Assembly: GCF_002102355.1 (NCBI RefSeq)
Contig: NZ_LQPT01000070.1
Location: 1-64,000 of the forward strand
Direction: 5' to 3'
From: Mycobacterium sherrisii
Lineage (GTDB): Bacteria; Actinomycetota; Actinomycetes; Mycobacteriales; Mycobacteriaceae
DNA: 64,000 nucleotides
Positions within the stretch are counted from its first letter, which is position 1. Each line of letters starts with the position of its first letter. Below are positions 32,734 to 42,598 of this stretch, in pieces. Both the position numbers and the translations under genes were made by a program. Below the pieces are notes generated by a model that searched no databases, was not told the DNA's origin, and saw nothing but the letters and a program-made list of their open reading frames with translations.

Positions 32734-33479
32734 TGAGCTACAACGCAACGATGCGGGTGTGGCGCGGCGACGAAGCCGGCGGCGCGCTGGAGAACTTCAC
32801 CGTCGAGGTCAACGAGGGTGAGGTGGTGCTCGACATCATCCACCGCTTGCAGCAGACACAGACGCCGGACCTCGCGGTGCGGTGGAACTGCAAGGCCGGC
32901 AAATGCGGATCCTGCTCGGCCGAGATCAACGGCAAGCCGCGGCTGATGTGCATGACCCGGATGTCGTCGTTCGACGAGGACGAGACCGTGACCGTCACCC
33001 CGTTGCGGACCTTCCCGGTGATCCGTGACCTGGTCACCGACGTCTCGTTCAACTACGAGAAGGCAAGGGAGATCCCCTCTTTCGCGCCTCCCAAGGACCT
33101 GCAGCCCGGCGAGTACCGGATGGCGCAGGTGGACGTGCAGCGTTCCCAGGAGTTCCGCAAGTGCATCGAATGCTTCCTGTGCCAGAACGTCTGCCACGTG
33201 GTGCGCGACCACGAGGAGAACAAGAAGTCGTTCGCCGGACCGCGTTACCTGATGCGCATCGCCGAACTCGAGATGCACCCGCTGGACACCCGCGACCGTC
33301 GCAACGACGCGCAGGAGGAGCACGGTCTGGGCTTTTGCAACATCACCAAGTGCTGCACCGAAGTGTGCCCCGAGCACATCAAGATCACCGACAACGCGCT
33401 GATCCCGATGAAAGAGCGGGTGGCCGATCGCAAGTACGACCCGATCGTCTGGCTGGGCAACAAGCTGTTCCGGCGCTAG
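32733..33479 (+). CDS. sdhB: Succinate dehydrogenase 1 iron-sulphur subunit SdhB
   Basis: The product is 248 residues, equal to Rv0247c. N-terminal [2Fe-2S] ferredoxin-like domain with CKAGKCGSCSAEING and CMTRM; C-terminal bacterial-ferredoxin domain with CIECFLCQNVCHVV and CCTEVCPEHIK for the [4Fe-4S]/[3Fe-4S] clusters. It relays electrons from SdhA to the membrane subunit. The ATG overlaps the sdhA stop. Confidence 0.95.
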   Translation: MSYNATMRVWRGDEAGGALENFTVEVNEGEVVLDIIHRLQQTQTPDLAVRWNCKAGKCGSCSAEINGKPRLMCMTRMSSFDEDETVTVTPLRTFPVIRDLVTDVSFNYEKAREIPSFAPPKDLQPGEYRMAQVDVQRSQEFRKCIECFLCQNVCHVVRDHEENKKSFAGPRYLMRIAELEMHPLDTRDRRNDAQEEHGLGFCNITKCCTEVCPEHIKITDNALIPMKERVADRKYDPIVWLGNKLFRR

Positions 33480-33498
33480 CCGCGAGCCTTCGCGTTGT

Positions 33499-33564
33499 CG
33501 CCGAACGTGCTCCGATGGTGAGATTTTGGCCCGCCGCTGTTGCACCGGGAGAGCACGTTCGGCG
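33499..33564. terminator. Long-armed inverted repeat between sdhB and the convergent reductase
   Basis: CGCCGAACGTGCTC (33499-33512) and GAGCACGTTCGGCG (33551-33564) are exact reverse complements 14 bases long, separated by 38 bases. The element fills most of the 102-base gap between convergent genes and could terminate transcription from both sides. It could also be a remnant of a small mobile repeat. There is no U-tract. Confidence 0.45.
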
Positions 33565-33581
33565 CGAGCGGACGCGTGAAA

Positions 33582-34079
<498 letters not shown>

Positions 34080-35234
34080 TCACTCGCCCCTTGTCGCCGA
34101 CGACAAATTCGCTCGTGTGACATTACCTGCCGAGTATCCGTGTGCCTCGGCGACGTCGGGGTGGGCGCGCACTCTGCTTTTCCAGGCGTTGCGCCCGTAG
34201 ACCGCGAAGATCGGATCGGACGGCTTGTGCGCCGGATTCCAGGAGCGGTCGGTGCACGCGGCGAGTTCGCCCGGTAGCGACAGCACCGGCAGCTGGGCGT
34301 CGAGCCGGGGATTGAAGAAGTAGGGCACCGAGATGCGCTCGCCGGTTTGCTCGTCGAGCTGCACCCGGTGTTCGGTGGCGCGCAGGTAGCCGCTGGTCGC
34401 GACCTCGAGTAGCTCGCCGATGTTCACGATGAACGCCCCGTCCACCGGCGGGACATCGACCCAATCGTCGTGCGGCGCACCCCGCCGCACCTGTAGGCCC
34501 CGGCTGCCCGGCTCGGCGAGCAGCAGCGTCAGCACCCCGGAGTCGCGGTGCGCCCCCACGCCCTGCGTCAGCGGCGATCGCAAGCGCGGCGAAGCCGGGC
34601 GCCGCGGGTCGCCGCCGTCAGCCGTGGCCGCGCGGGCCGGATAGCGGATGACCTTGATCAAGGTGGCCGGCGTCTCGGCGAAGGCGTCGTCGAACACATC
34701 CGGCGGGCTGCCCAGCGACGCGGCCCAGTGCCGCAGCAGCGCGCGGGCGACCCGGGACAGGGCGGCGTCCCACTCCGCGATGAGGCCCGGGAACGCCGGC
34801 AACGCCGCCGGCCATTGGTTGGGACCCTGCAGCCAGAGGTAGTCGGGCTTGCCCGGGCCGCCGATGGCGGGCCGTTCGGGGCCGATATCAATCTGCTCGC
34901 GCCAATCCACCCGGCCGAGTGTCCGCTCGCCACCCATCCGGGTGTAGCCGCGGAAGTGCGGGCTGCGCACCATGGCCATGGCGTCCTTGTCGGCGTCGGG
35001 CAGCGCGAACAGGCTCCGGGCCGCCTCAAGCAGCCGGTTGGTCAACGCCTCGGACACACCGTGGCCGGTCAGGTAGAAGAAACCCACCTCATGTGCGGCT
35101 TCGCGCAGGCCCGCCCGCAGCTGCTCGGCACCGGCCCGCAAATCCACCACCGGCACCGCGGCAGCGCTTCCCTCACCCGTCACGTGTCCATTATCGCCGC
35201 AGGTAGACGAGCCGTCGAAGGCGTTGGCAGGCAC
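34080..35234 (-). CDS. 2-oxoglutarate/Fe(II) oxygenase, isopenicillin N synthase family
   Basis: The product is up to 384 residues. N-terminal DIOX_N segment VPVVDLRAG and GFFYLTGHGVSEAL; iron site HRD in GVGAHRDSGVLTLLL and distal His in LRATEHRVQL; the 2OG-binding R-x-S is ERISVPYFF. Members hydroxylate, cyclise or oxidise small molecules; the substrate is unknown. A GTG at 35181-35183 (VTGEGSAAAVPVVDL) would give a product 17 residues shorter and is closer to the start of the domain. I do not recall an orthologue at this place in M. tuberculosis, which has Rv0246 here. It is divergent from fadE5. Confidence 0.8.
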   Translation of the reverse strand: MPANAFDGSSTCGDNGHVTGEGSAAAVPVVDLRAGAEQLRAGLREAAHEVGFFYLTGHGVSEALTNRLLEAARSLFALPDADKDAMAMVRSPHFRGYTRMGGERTLGRVDWREQIDIGPERPAIGGPGKPDYLWLQGPNQWPAALPAFPGLIAEWDAALSRVARALLRHWAASLGSPPDVFDDAFAETPATLIKVIRYPARAATADGGDPRRPASPRLRSPLTQGVGAHRDSGVLTLLLAEPGSRGLQVRRGAPHDDWVDVPPVDGAFIVNIGELLEVATSGYLRATEHRVQLDEQTGERISVPYFFNPRLDAQLPVLSLPGELAACTDRSWNPAHKPSDPIFAVYGRNAWKSRVRAHPDVAEAHGYSAGNVTRANLSSATRGE

Positions 35235-35237
35235 TTG

Positions 35238-35249
35238 CCAACCGGTTGG
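35238..35249. promoter_or_regulatory. Perfect 12-base palindrome between oxygenase and fadE5
   Basis: CCAACCGGTTGG is fully self-complementary and lies just upstream of the oxygenase gene, in the 150-base gap shared with fadE5. It could be an operator for the oxygenase. No regulator is identifiable. Confidence 0.35.
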
Positions 35250-35318
35250 TTAATTAGGCAATGAAATTTAGGTCACAGTCCCTTGCGCGGATCTGACGCC
35301 GCGGGATATTTTAGCGGT

Positions 35319-35334
35319 GTTACTGGTGGGTAAC
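35319..35334 (+). promoter_or_regulatory. TTAC-N6-GTAA box upstream of fadE5
   Basis: GTTAC-TGGTGG-GTAAC has 5-base perfect arms and ends 51 bases before the fadE5 start. The same TTAC-N6-GTAA pattern recurs in the fadA2/fabG4 divergent promoter at 38951-38966, at a comparable distance from those starts. A shared TetR- or GntR-type fatty-acid regulator is the simplest reading. Confidence 0.55.
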
Positions 35335-35385
35335 TTAGCCCAAAGTACCCAACCACACGTGGCGTTCTCAACGAGGAGGAGAATA

Positions 35386-37221
35386 GTGAGCCACTACAAA
35401 AGCAACGTCCGCGACCAGGTGTTCAACCTGTTTGAGGTGCTGGGCGTTGACAAGGCATTAGGCCAAGGCGAGTACACCGACCTCGACGTCGATACCGCCA
35501 CTGAAATGTTGAACGAGATCAGCCGGCTGGCCGAGGGGCCGATCGCGGAGTCGTTCGTCGAGGGTGATCGCAATCCCCCGGTCTTCGACCCCGAGACGCA
35601 CTCGGTGACGCTGCCGGAAGAGTTCAAGAAATCCGTCCGCGCAGTCCAAGAGGGTGGCTGGGACAAGGTCGGCCTCGACGAGGCCCTCGGCGGCGTGCCC
35701 GCCCCCAAGGCGCTGTTGTGGGCGCTGCACGAGCACATCCTCGGCGCCAACCCGGCCGTCTGGATGTACGCCGGCGGCGCCGGATTCGCCAACATCCTGT
35801 ACCACCTCGGTACCGAGGAGCAGAAGAAGTGGGCCGTACTGGCCGCCGAGCGTGGCTGGGGTTCCACCATGGTGCTGACCGAGCCGGACGCCGGTTCGGA
35901 CGTCGGCGCGGGCCGCACCAAGGCGGTGCAGCAGGACGACGGTTCCTGGCACATCGAGGGCGTCAAGAGGTTCATCACCTCGGCCGACTCGGGTGACCTG
36001 TTCGAGAACATCTTCCACTTGGTGCTGGCCCGCCCGGAGGGTGCCGGCCCCGGCACCAAGGGACTGTCGTTGTTCTTCGTGCCGAAGTTCCTGTTCGACT
36101 TCGAGACGGGTGAACTCGGCGAGCGCAACGGCGCCTTCGTCACCAACGTCGAGCACAAGATGGGCTTGAAGGTCTCCGCGACCTGCGAGCTGTCGTTCGG
36201 TCAGCACGGTGTGCCCGCCAAGGGCTGGCTGGTCGGCGAGGTGCACAACGGCATCGCGCAGATGTTCGAGGTCATCGAGCAGGCCCGGATGATGGTCGGC
36301 ACGAAGGCGATCGCCACCCTGTCGACGGGTTACCTGAACGCGCTGGCCTACGCCAAGCAGCGGGTGCAGGGCGCCGACATGACCCAGATGACGGACAAGA
36401 CCGCCCCGCGGGTGACCATCACCCACCACCCGGACGTGCGCCGGTCACTGATGACCCAAAAGGCCTACGCCGAGGGGTTGCGCGCGCTGTACCTGTTCAC
36501 CTCCACCTACCAGGACGCGGCGGTCGCCGAGGCCATCCACGGGGTGGACGCCGAGCTGGCGGTCAGGGTCAACGACCTGATGCTGCCCGTGGTCAAGGGT
36601 GTCGGGTCGGAGCAGGCCTATGCCAAGCTGACCGAGAGCCTGCAGACCTACGGTGGCTCCGGCTTCCTGCAGGACTACCCGATCGAGCAGTACATCCGGG
36701 ACGCCAAGATCGACTCTCTGTACGAAGGCACTACGGCCATCCAGGCGCAGGACTTCTTCTTCCGCAAGATCGTCCGCGACAAGGGCGTGGCCCTGGCGCA
36801 CGTGTCCGAGCAGATCCAGAAGTTCGTCGACAGCGAGTCCGGCAACGGACGGCTGAAGACCGAGCGCGAGCACCTGGCCAAGGCGTTGGCCGACGTCCAG
36901 GGCATGGCGGCCACGCTGACCGGCTACCTGATGGCCGCGCAGGAGGATGTCACCAGCCTGTACAAGGTGGGGCTGGGCTCGGTGCGCTTCCTGATGAGCG
37001 TCGGTGACCTGGTCATCGGCTGGCTGTTGCAGCGTCAGGCGGCGGTCGCCGTGGCGGCGCTCGACGGCGGTGCCAGTGGCGCCGAGCGGTCCTTCTACGA
37101 GGGCAAGATCGCGGTGGCGTCGTTCTTCGCGAAGAACTTCCTGCCGCTGTTGGCCAGCACCCGCGAGGTGATCGAAACGCTGGACAACGAGATCATGGAA
37201 CTCGATGAGGCGGCGTTCTAG
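35386..37221 (+). CDS. fadE5: Acyl-CoA dehydrogenase FadE5
   Basis: The product is 611 residues, the length I recall for Rv0244c. The ACAD core has [20 protein letters not shown] (flavin loop TEPDAGSDV), [41 protein letters not shown] ([13 protein letters not shown]), and the catalytic Glu region [17 protein letters not shown]-terminal extra helical domain (about residues 470-611) is typical of this subfamily, which forms homodimers and accepts a broad range of acyl-CoAs. The GTG at 35386 follows GAGGAGG. Two perfect arms of a TTAC-N6-GTAA box lie upstream. Confidence 0.93.
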   Translation: MSHYKSNVRDQVFNLFEVLGVDKALGQGEYTDLDVDTATEMLNEISRLAEGPIAESFVEGDRNPPVFDPETHSVTLPEEFKKSVRAVQEGGWDKVGLDEALGGVPAPKALLWALHEHILGANPAVWMYAGGAGFANILYHLGTEEQKKWAVLAAERGWGSTMVLTEPDAGSDVGAGRTKAVQQDDGSWHIEGVKRFITSADSGDLFENIFHLVLARPEGAGPGTKGLSLFFVPKFLFDFETGELGERNGAFVTNVEHKMGLKVSATCELSFGQHGVPAKGWLVGEVHNGIAQMFEVIEQARMMVGTKAIATLSTGYLNALAYAKQRVQGADMTQMTDKTAPRVTITHHPDVRRSLMTQKAYAEGLRALYLFTSTYQDAAVAEAIHGVDAELAVRVNDLMLPVVKGVGSEQAYAKLTESLQTYGGSGFLQDYPIEQYIRDAKIDSLYEGTTAIQAQDFFFRKIVRDKGVALAHVSEQIQKFVDSESGNGRLKTEREHLAKALADVQGMAATLTGYLMAAQEDVTSLYKVGLGSVRFLMSVGDLVIGWLLQRQAAVAVAALDGGASGAERSFYEGKIAVASFFAKNFLPLLASTREVIETLDNEIMELDEAAF

Positions 37222-37257
37222 CCGCTTCTAGGCCGCATATCCGGTCCGGCCACACGC

Positions 37258-37290
37258 AAATCCCCCGCTTTGACGAGAAGCGGGGGATTT
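37258..37290 (+). terminator. Intrinsic terminator of fadE5
   Basis: AAATCCCCCGCTT (37258-37270) pairs exactly with AAGCGGGGGATTT (37278-37290) around a 7-base loop, giving a GC-rich stem ending in a T-run. It is 36 bases after the fadE5 stop codon. This is an unusually classical terminator for a mycobacterium. Confidence 0.8.
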
Positions 37291-37316
37291 TGCATGGGTG
37301 GGCGACAACGAAAAGA

Positions 37317-37347
37317 CCGCCGCTGGATCCCCTCACTCCAGCGGCGG
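37317..37347 (-). terminator. Intrinsic terminator serving fadA2 on the minus strand
   Basis: CCGCCGCTGGA (37317-37327) pairs exactly with TCCAGCGGCGG (37337-37347). On the minus strand the stem is followed by TCTTTT. It lies about 195 bases past the fadA2 stop codon, back-to-back with the fadE5 terminator. The gap from 37348 to 37541 holds no gene that I can support. Confidence 0.7.
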
Positions 37348-37541
37348 CCTATTCCGTACGCCCGTAACTTGTACCGGCGCTCGAACCTGGGATGCCCCGC
37401 GTTGCCGTCGGGGTCGGGGGGTCAGACCACAACACGGGACAATCCGCTCTTCGTCTACCCATCCCCCGCCGTTACTAATCAGCTGTGATCAACTTCATCC
37501 ACAGTCGGCAACCATGGCCCGATTTACGGCATCTGCGCAGG

Positions 37542-38897
37542 TCACGTCTCCAAAATCGCGGCCACACCCTGGCCACCCGCGGCGCAGATGGAAATCAGCG
37601 CGCGCAGCGGCGCCCCACCCTTGTTCGCCTCTTTCTTCTTTTCGGCAAGTTGTTTGGCGGCCTGCGCGAGAATCCGTCCGCCGGTGGCCGCGAAGGGGTG
37701 TCCGGCGGCCAGCGAAGAACCGTTGACGTTCAGCTTCGACCGGTCGATCGAGCCCAGAGCCGCGTCCAGGCCCAGCCGTTCCTTGCAGTACTCCTCGGAC
37801 TCCCACGCCTGTAGGTGTGCCAGCACCACCGACGCGAAGGCCTCGTGGATCTCGTAGAAGTCGAAGTCCTGCAAGCTCAGGCCGTTGCGGGCCAGCAGCC
37901 GCGGCACCGCGTAGGTCGGGGCCATCAGCAGGCCGTCGCGGCCGCTGACGTAGTCGACGGCGGCGGTCTCCGCGTCGACCAGATAGGCCAGTACGGGCAG
38001 CGAGTGATCGGCCGCCCACTGCTCGGTCGACAACAAGGCGACCGAGGCGCCGTCGGTCAATGGAGTGGAGTTGCCCGCCGTCATCGTGGCGTCGCCGGCC
38101 TTCACCCCGAAGACCGGGCGCAGCGAGGCGAGCTTCTCCACGCTGGCGTTGGCACGCAGGTTGTCGTCGCGGTACAGCCCCAAGAAGGGAGTGACGAGGT
38201 CGTCGAAGAACCCGCGGTCGTAGGCGGCGGCCATGTTGTGATGGCTGGCGACGGCGAGTTCGTCCTGATCCACCCGCTTGATGCCCATCTGCTTGGCGGT
38301 GATGGCCGCGTGCTCGCCCATTGACAGCCCCGTGCGCGGCTCGCTGTTCGCCGGGATCTCGATGCCCAGCGCCGCGGGCAGCGTGCCGAGCAGCTTGAGC
38401 CGCTGCACGTTGGACTTCGACCGCCGCAACTTCAGCAACTGGCGGCGCAGGTTGTCGCCCAGGCCGATTGGCGGGTCGGACGTGGTGTCCACCCCGCCCG
38501 CGGCGGCGACCTCGTAGCGGCCGGAGGCGATGCCGTCGGCGGCCGCGACGGCCGCCTGCAGGCCGGTACCACAGGCCTGTTGGATGTCGAATGCCGGTGT
38601 ATACGAAGACAATTGGGATCCCAGCACGCACTCGCGGGTGAGGTTGAAGTCGCGACTGTGCTTGAGCACCGCGCCGCCGACGACCACGCCGAGGCGCTCG
38701 CCCTTCAGCCCGAACCGATCCACTAGCCCACCGAGGGCCGCGGTGAACATGTCCTGGTTGGACGCTTCGGCGTAGGCGCCGTCGGACCGCGCGAACGGGA
38801 TGCGATTGCCGCCCAGCACGGCGACGCGCCGCCGGGAGTTCAAACTTGTCTGAGCTGCTTGGTCAGTTGTCTGGGAACTTGCAGGGGCCACGTTCAT
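37542..38897 (-). CDS. fadA2: Acetyl-CoA acyltransferase (thiolase) FadA2
   Basis: The product is 451 residues. Thiolase landmarks: IQQACGTGLQAAVAAADG with the acyl-accepting Cys, NGSSLAAGHPFAATGGRI with a catalytic His, DFYEIHEAFASVVLAHL (HEAF), and the C-terminal ISICAAGGQGVAAILE with the second Cys. The SNxxG/GGGxDTxS-type region is present as AAAGGVDTTSDPP. It cleaves or forms 3-ketoacyl-CoA. Rv0243 is about 440 residues. It is divergent from fabG4 across a TTAC-N6-GTAA box. Confidence 0.92.
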   Translation of the reverse strand: MNVAPASSQTTDQAAQTSLNSRRRVAVLGGNRIPFARSDGAYAEASNQDMFTAALGGLVDRFGLKGERLGVVVGGAVLKHSRDFNLTRECVLGSQLSSYTPAFDIQQACGTGLQAAVAAADGIASGRYEVAAAGGVDTTSDPPIGLGDNLRRQLLKLRRSKSNVQRLKLLGTLPAALGIEIPANSEPRTGLSMGEHAAITAKQMGIKRVDQDELAVASHHNMAAAYDRGFFDDLVTPFLGLYRDDNLRANASVEKLASLRPVFGVKAGDATMTAGNSTPLTDGASVALLSTEQWAADHSLPVLAYLVDAETAAVDYVSGRDGLLMAPTYAVPRLLARNGLSLQDFDFYEIHEAFASVVLAHLQAWESEEYCKERLGLDAALGSIDRSKLNVNGSSLAAGHPFAATGGRILAQAAKQLAEKKKEANKGGAPLRALISICAAGGQGVAAILET

Positions 38898-38908
38898 CTC
38901 CGGTTATC

Positions 38909-38966
38909 AGTATGGGGGATTGGCCGTTGGCACCCATACTACCGACTGTTCTTACTCTGCAGTAAG
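38909..38966. promoter_or_regulatory. Operator region between fadA2 and fabG4
   Basis: CTTACT-CTGC-AGTAAG (38951-38966) is a perfect inverted repeat of the TTAC-N6-GTAA type also found before fadE5. A second inverted repeat, AGTATGGG (38909-38916) with CCCATACT (38933-38940), sits beside it. The first lies about 54 bases from the fadA2 start and 66 from the fabG4 start, so it could control both. Confidence 0.55.
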
Positions 38967-39031
38967 TTCGTCCCCGATACCGTTGGTTTGTCCGACATGT
39001 TCGACTCAGAAAGACAACGGAAGGCAGCTCA

Positions 39032-40408
39032 GTGGCTCCCAATCGTCCCTCCGACCTGTTCTCACAAGTGGTCAACTCGGGCCCCGGATCTTTCCTCGCG
39101 AAGCAACTCGGGGTCCCGCAGCCGGAGAATCTGCGCCGCTACTCTCCCGGCGATCCGCCGCTGGCGGGGTCTTTGCTGATCGGCGGCCCGCAGGAGCAGC
39201 CGGGCCGGATCGTCGAGCCGCTGCGGGCCGCGCTGAGCGGCGACTACGACCTGGTCGGCAACAACCTGGGCGGCCGCTGGGCCGACAAGTTCGGCGGCCT
39301 GGTGTTCGACGCAACCGGCATCACCACGCCGGACGGCCTCAAGGCGCTGCACGACTTCTTCACCCCGCTGCTGCGGAACCTGGGCCACTGCGCGCGCGTC
39401 GTCGTCGTCGGCACCACCCCCGACGCCGCGGCCAGCACCGACGAGCGGATCGCGCAGCGCGCGCTGGAAGGCTTCACCCGGTCGCTGGGCAAAGAGCTGC
39501 GCAACGGCTCCACCGTCGCGCTGGTCTACCTGTCACCGGACGCCAAACCGGCCGCCACGGGCCTGGAATCGACCATGCGGTTCATCCTTTCGGCGAAGTC
39601 GGCGTACGTCGACGGCCAGGTGTTCTACCTGGGGGCCGCCGATTCCACCCCGCCGGCCGACTGGGACCGGCCACTGGACGGCAAGGTCGCGATCGTCACC
39701 GGTGCCGCGCGCGGCATCGGCGCAACGATCGCCGAGGTGTTCGCCCGCGACGGTGCGCGCGTCGTCGCGATCGACGTGGAATCTGCGGCCGAGGCCCTGG
39801 CCGAGACCGCCAGCCGGGTGGGGGGAACCGCGCTGTGGCTCGACGTCACCGCCGCGGACGCGATCGACAAGATCACCGAACACCTGCGCGACCACTACGC
39901 CGGACGCGCCGACGTGTTGGTGAACAACGCCGGCATCACCCGGGACAAGCTGCTGGTGAACATGGACGACGCCCGCTGGGACGCGGTATTGGCGGTCAAT
40001 CTTCTTGCCCCGAAACGTCTTACCGAGGGTCTGGTCGGCAACGGCAGCATCGGCGAGGGCGGCCGGGTGATCGGGCTGTCGTCGATGGCCGGCATCGCCG
40101 GCAACCGCGGGCAGACGAACTACGCCACCACCAAGGCCGGGATGATCGGCTTGACCCAGGCGCTGGCACCGGAGCTCTACGAGAAAGGCATCACGATCAA
40201 CGCCGTGGCACCGGGCTTCATCGAGACGCAGATGACCGCGGCGATCCCACTCGCCACCCGCGAGGTGGGCCGCCGGATGAACTCGCTGCTGCAGGGCGGC
40301 CAGCCGGTCGACGTCGCAGAGACCATCGCCTACTTCGCCAGCCCAGCGTCGAATGCGGTGACGGGCAACGTCATTCGCGTCTGCGGCCAGGCAATGTTGG
40401 GCGCCTGA
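39032..40408 (+). CDS. fabG4: 3-oxoacyl reductase FabG4 (two-domain SDR)
   Basis: The product is 458 residues, close to Rv0242c (454). The N-terminal 200 residues are a degenerate flavodoxin-like SDR half. The C-terminal half is a complete short-chain dehydrogenase: [20 protein letters not shown] (nucleotide site TGAARGIG), [15 protein letters not shown] (NNAG), and catalytic Ser/Tyr/Lys in [22 protein letters not shown] (NYATTKAG). It is the high-molecular-weight NADH-dependent FabG type. The htdX gene follows after 29 bases, as in M. tuberculosis. Confidence 0.93.
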   Translation: MAPNRPSDLFSQVVNSGPGSFLAKQLGVPQPENLRRYSPGDPPLAGSLLIGGPQEQPGRIVEPLRAALSGDYDLVGNNLGGRWADKFGGLVFDATGITTPDGLKALHDFFTPLLRNLGHCARVVVVGTTPDAAASTDERIAQRALEGFTRSLGKELRNGSTVALVYLSPDAKPAATGLESTMRFILSAKSAYVDGQVFYLGAADSTPPADWDRPLDGKVAIVTGAARGIGATIAEVFARDGARVVAIDVESAAEALAETASRVGGTALWLDVTAADAIDKITEHLRDHYAGRADVLVNNAGITRDKLLVNMDDARWDAVLAVNLLAPKRLTEGLVGNGSIGEGGRVIGLSSMAGIAGNRGQTNYATTKAGMIGLTQALAPELYEKGITINAVAPGFIETQMTAAIPLATREVGRRMNSLLQGGQPVDVAETIAYFASPASNAVTGNVIRVCGQAMLGA

Positions 40409-40437
40409 CAAGCCAGGCGAAGCTCGAGGAGAACGCG

Positions 40438-41283
40438 ATGAATCAACCCAGCGGGCTGCGGAACATGCTGCGCGCGGCCGCCGGGGCACTACCCGTGGTG
40501 CCCCGGACCGACCAGCTGCCCAGCCGGACGGTGACCGTCGAGGAACTGCCGATCGACCGGACCAACGTGGCCGAGTACGCGGCGATCACCGGATTACGCT
40601 TCGGCAACAACGTGCCGCTTACCTACCCTTTCGCGTTGACCTTTCCGGCGCTGATGTCGTTGGTGACAGGGTTCGACTTTCCTTTTGCCGCAATGGGTTC
40701 GGTGCACACCGAAAACCACATCACGCAATATCGGCCGATCGCGGTCACGGACACCGTCGGGGTGCGGGTGCGCGCCGAGAATCTGCGTGAGCACCGCAAG
40801 GGCCTGCTGGTCGACCTGGTCACCGACGTCGAAGTCGGCAACGAGACCGCCTGGCACCAGGTGACAACCTTTTTGCATCAGCAGCGCACCAGCCTGTCCG
40901 ACGAGCCCAAACCACCCCCGCAGAAACAGCCCAAGATTGCGCCGCCGGGCGCCGTGCTGCGCGTCACCCCGGGCCAGATCCGCCGTTACGCCGTCGTCGG
41001 GGGTGATCACAACCCAATCCACACCAACCCGATAGCCGCCAAACTCTTCGGGTTCCCGACCGTCATCGCACACGGAATGTTCAGCGCCGCAGCGGTATTG
41101 GCAAACATCGAAGCCCGGCTCCCGGACGCGGTGCGGTACTCGGCCCGGTTCGGCAAGCCGCTCATCCTGCCGGCGACCGCGGGCCTGTACATCGACGAGA
41201 AAGATCATCAGCGCTTCGAGTTGTCCTTGCGCAACATCGCCAAGGGGTACCCGCACTTGACCGGGACCGTCGAGCCGCTGTAG
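40438..41283 (+). CDS. htdX: (R)-specific enoyl-ACP/CoA hydratase HtdX (MaoC-like)
   Basis: The product is 281 residues with two hot-dog halves. The C-terminal half holds the hydratase-2 motif YAVVGGDHNPIHTNPIAAKLFGF (core GDHNPIHTNP) followed by VIAHGMFSAA; the Asp and His are the catalytic pair. The N-terminal half has lost the motif (LTYPFALTFPALMSLV). It hydrates trans-2-enoyl chains to R-3-hydroxyacyl products, the step before FabG4. The ATG follows GAGGAG. Length matches Rv0241c (280). Confidence 0.92.
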   Translation: MNQPSGLRNMLRAAAGALPVVPRTDQLPSRTVTVEELPIDRTNVAEYAAITGLRFGNNVPLTYPFALTFPALMSLVTGFDFPFAAMGSVHTENHITQYRPIAVTDTVGVRVRAENLREHRKGLLVDLVTDVEVGNETAWHQVTTFLHQQRTSLSDEPKPPPQKQPKIAPPGAVLRVTPGQIRRYAVVGGDHNPIHTNPIAAKLFGFPTVIAHGMFSAAAVLANIEARLPDAVRYSARFGKPLILPATAGLYIDEKDHQRFELSLRNIAKGYPHLTGTVEPL

Positions 41284-41291
41284 CGGCCGGG

Positions 41292-42560
41292 TCAGCCGAC
41301 TCGTTCGTCACGCTTGAGCACCCGAACGCTCAGCAGCCTGTTCAGCCCGTGTGCACCGGTTGAGGTCATCAGGAACACCAAGAACAGCCACAGCGGCGGC
41401 CGGGCCAGCTCCCAGACGAAGATCGCGGCCCAGATCGGCGAGCCCTGGGTGACCGCGAGCACCCCGGCGGCCCCCGCCAGCGAGACCGCCGGAACGTGCA
41501 GGTCTGTTCCGGCCATCCAGTTGATCGTCAGCACCAGCAGCGCACCGGTCGCCGCCCCGGTGGCCAGCGACGGCGTGAGCAACCCGCCGGCACCACCGGC
41601 CCGCAGGAACAACGCGGTCAGCAGGGGCTTCAGCAACAGGATCGCCGCCGCCGCGGCGAGGGTGAGTCCGCTGGCGAGGCTGACGGTCAGGATGCTGCGG
41701 CCGTTGCCCGGCAACTCGGGCCGCCAATGTGAGCAGATGCCCATGACCAGCCCGGCGCCCGCCAGGGCGGGAATCAGCATCCAGCCACGCGGCTCCCGCG
41801 CCGGCCGCGCCGCCGCCATCAGACGGTTGAAGGCGAGGCCCACCGCCAGCGCGAACGGGGCCACCAACAGCCCGTGCGCCGTCAGCAAATAGGTGGACTC
41901 CCCGATCGGCCAGTCCAGGTTGGCGTGATCACCGGTGCTGGCCGAGCCGATCGCGACGGCCAGGCTCGAGGTGAGAAACGCCGCGCCCAGCGCGCGCGGG
42001 TGCCAGGTGTTGAGCATGATGCGGGCGGAGAACAAGGCCCCGGCCAGCGGCACGGCATACACCGCGCCCAGACCGGCCCCGGCCGCACAGGCGAGCAGGA
42101 TCTCCCGGTCGCGGGAATCCAACCGCCGCAACCATCCGGTCCCGAAATCACCGAGCGCCGCGGCGAATTGGCGCGGCGCCCCCTCCCGGCCCAACGACGC
42201 CCCCGAGCCGACCAGCAGCACCTGCAGCATGGCGTCGACACTCCACGCCAGCCGCGGTATCGGCCCGTGGGCGGCGATGGTACCGGCCAGGGGCGGTACC
42301 TCGGCCCGACGCCGCAGCAGCCACCAACCCAGACCCGCCAGCGCGGCACCCACCATCGGCCCCAGCACCCGACGCACCGGGCTGCTGCCGGTCACGCCGG
42401 CCAGCAGGGCGCCGAAACTGTAGTTGTAGGTCAGGTGCTGAATGAAACGAAGCACGAACGTTGTCGACAACCCGGCCACGCCTGCCAGCAATCCGACGAT
42501 GACGACCGCGCAGAAGAAGTCGACGTTACGACCCGATGAGCTGGCGGGCGAGCGGACCAC
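41292..42560 (-). CDS. ClC-family chloride channel/transporter
   Basis: The product is 422 residues with 10 or more hydrophobic segments. ClC selectivity-filter motifs: GSGASLGREGAPRQ (GSGxP and GREGP variants) at about residue 115, and a later GAGGLLTPSLATGA with the GxFxP-like position altered to GGLLTP. It moves chloride, or exchanges chloride for protons; the gating Glu is present in GREGAP. The vapBC24 genes that I recall at this position in M. tuberculosis are absent. It converges with htdX, with stop codons 8 bases apart. Confidence 0.85.
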   Translation of the reverse strand: MVRSPASSSGRNVDFFCAVVIVGLLAGVAGLSTTFVLRFIQHLTYNYSFGALLAGVTGSSPVRRVLGPMVGAALAGLGWWLLRRRAEVPPLAGTIAAHGPIPRLAWSVDAMLQVLLVGSGASLGREGAPRQFAAALGDFGTGWLRRLDSRDREILLACAAGAGLGAVYAVPLAGALFSARIMLNTWHPRALGAAFLTSSLAVAIGSASTGDHANLDWPIGESTYLLTAHGLLVAPFALAVGLAFNRLMAAARPAREPRGWMLIPALAGAGLVMGICSHWRPELPGNGRSILTVSLASGLTLAAAAAILLLKPLLTALFLRAGGAGGLLTPSLATGAATGALLVLTINWMAGTDLHVPAVSLAGAAGVLAVTQGSPIWAAIFVWELARPPLWLFLVFLMTSTGAHGLNRLLSVRVLKRDERVG

Positions 42561-42598
42561 GGCACGAATCTAGCCCGCGAGCAGCGCGCCGGCCCCCG

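Noticed and set aside
37348-37480. tRNA on the minus strand, suggested by CCAGGTTCGAGC
   Set aside because: The bases either side of the TTCGA cannot form a T-stem, and no acceptor or anticodon stem is found.
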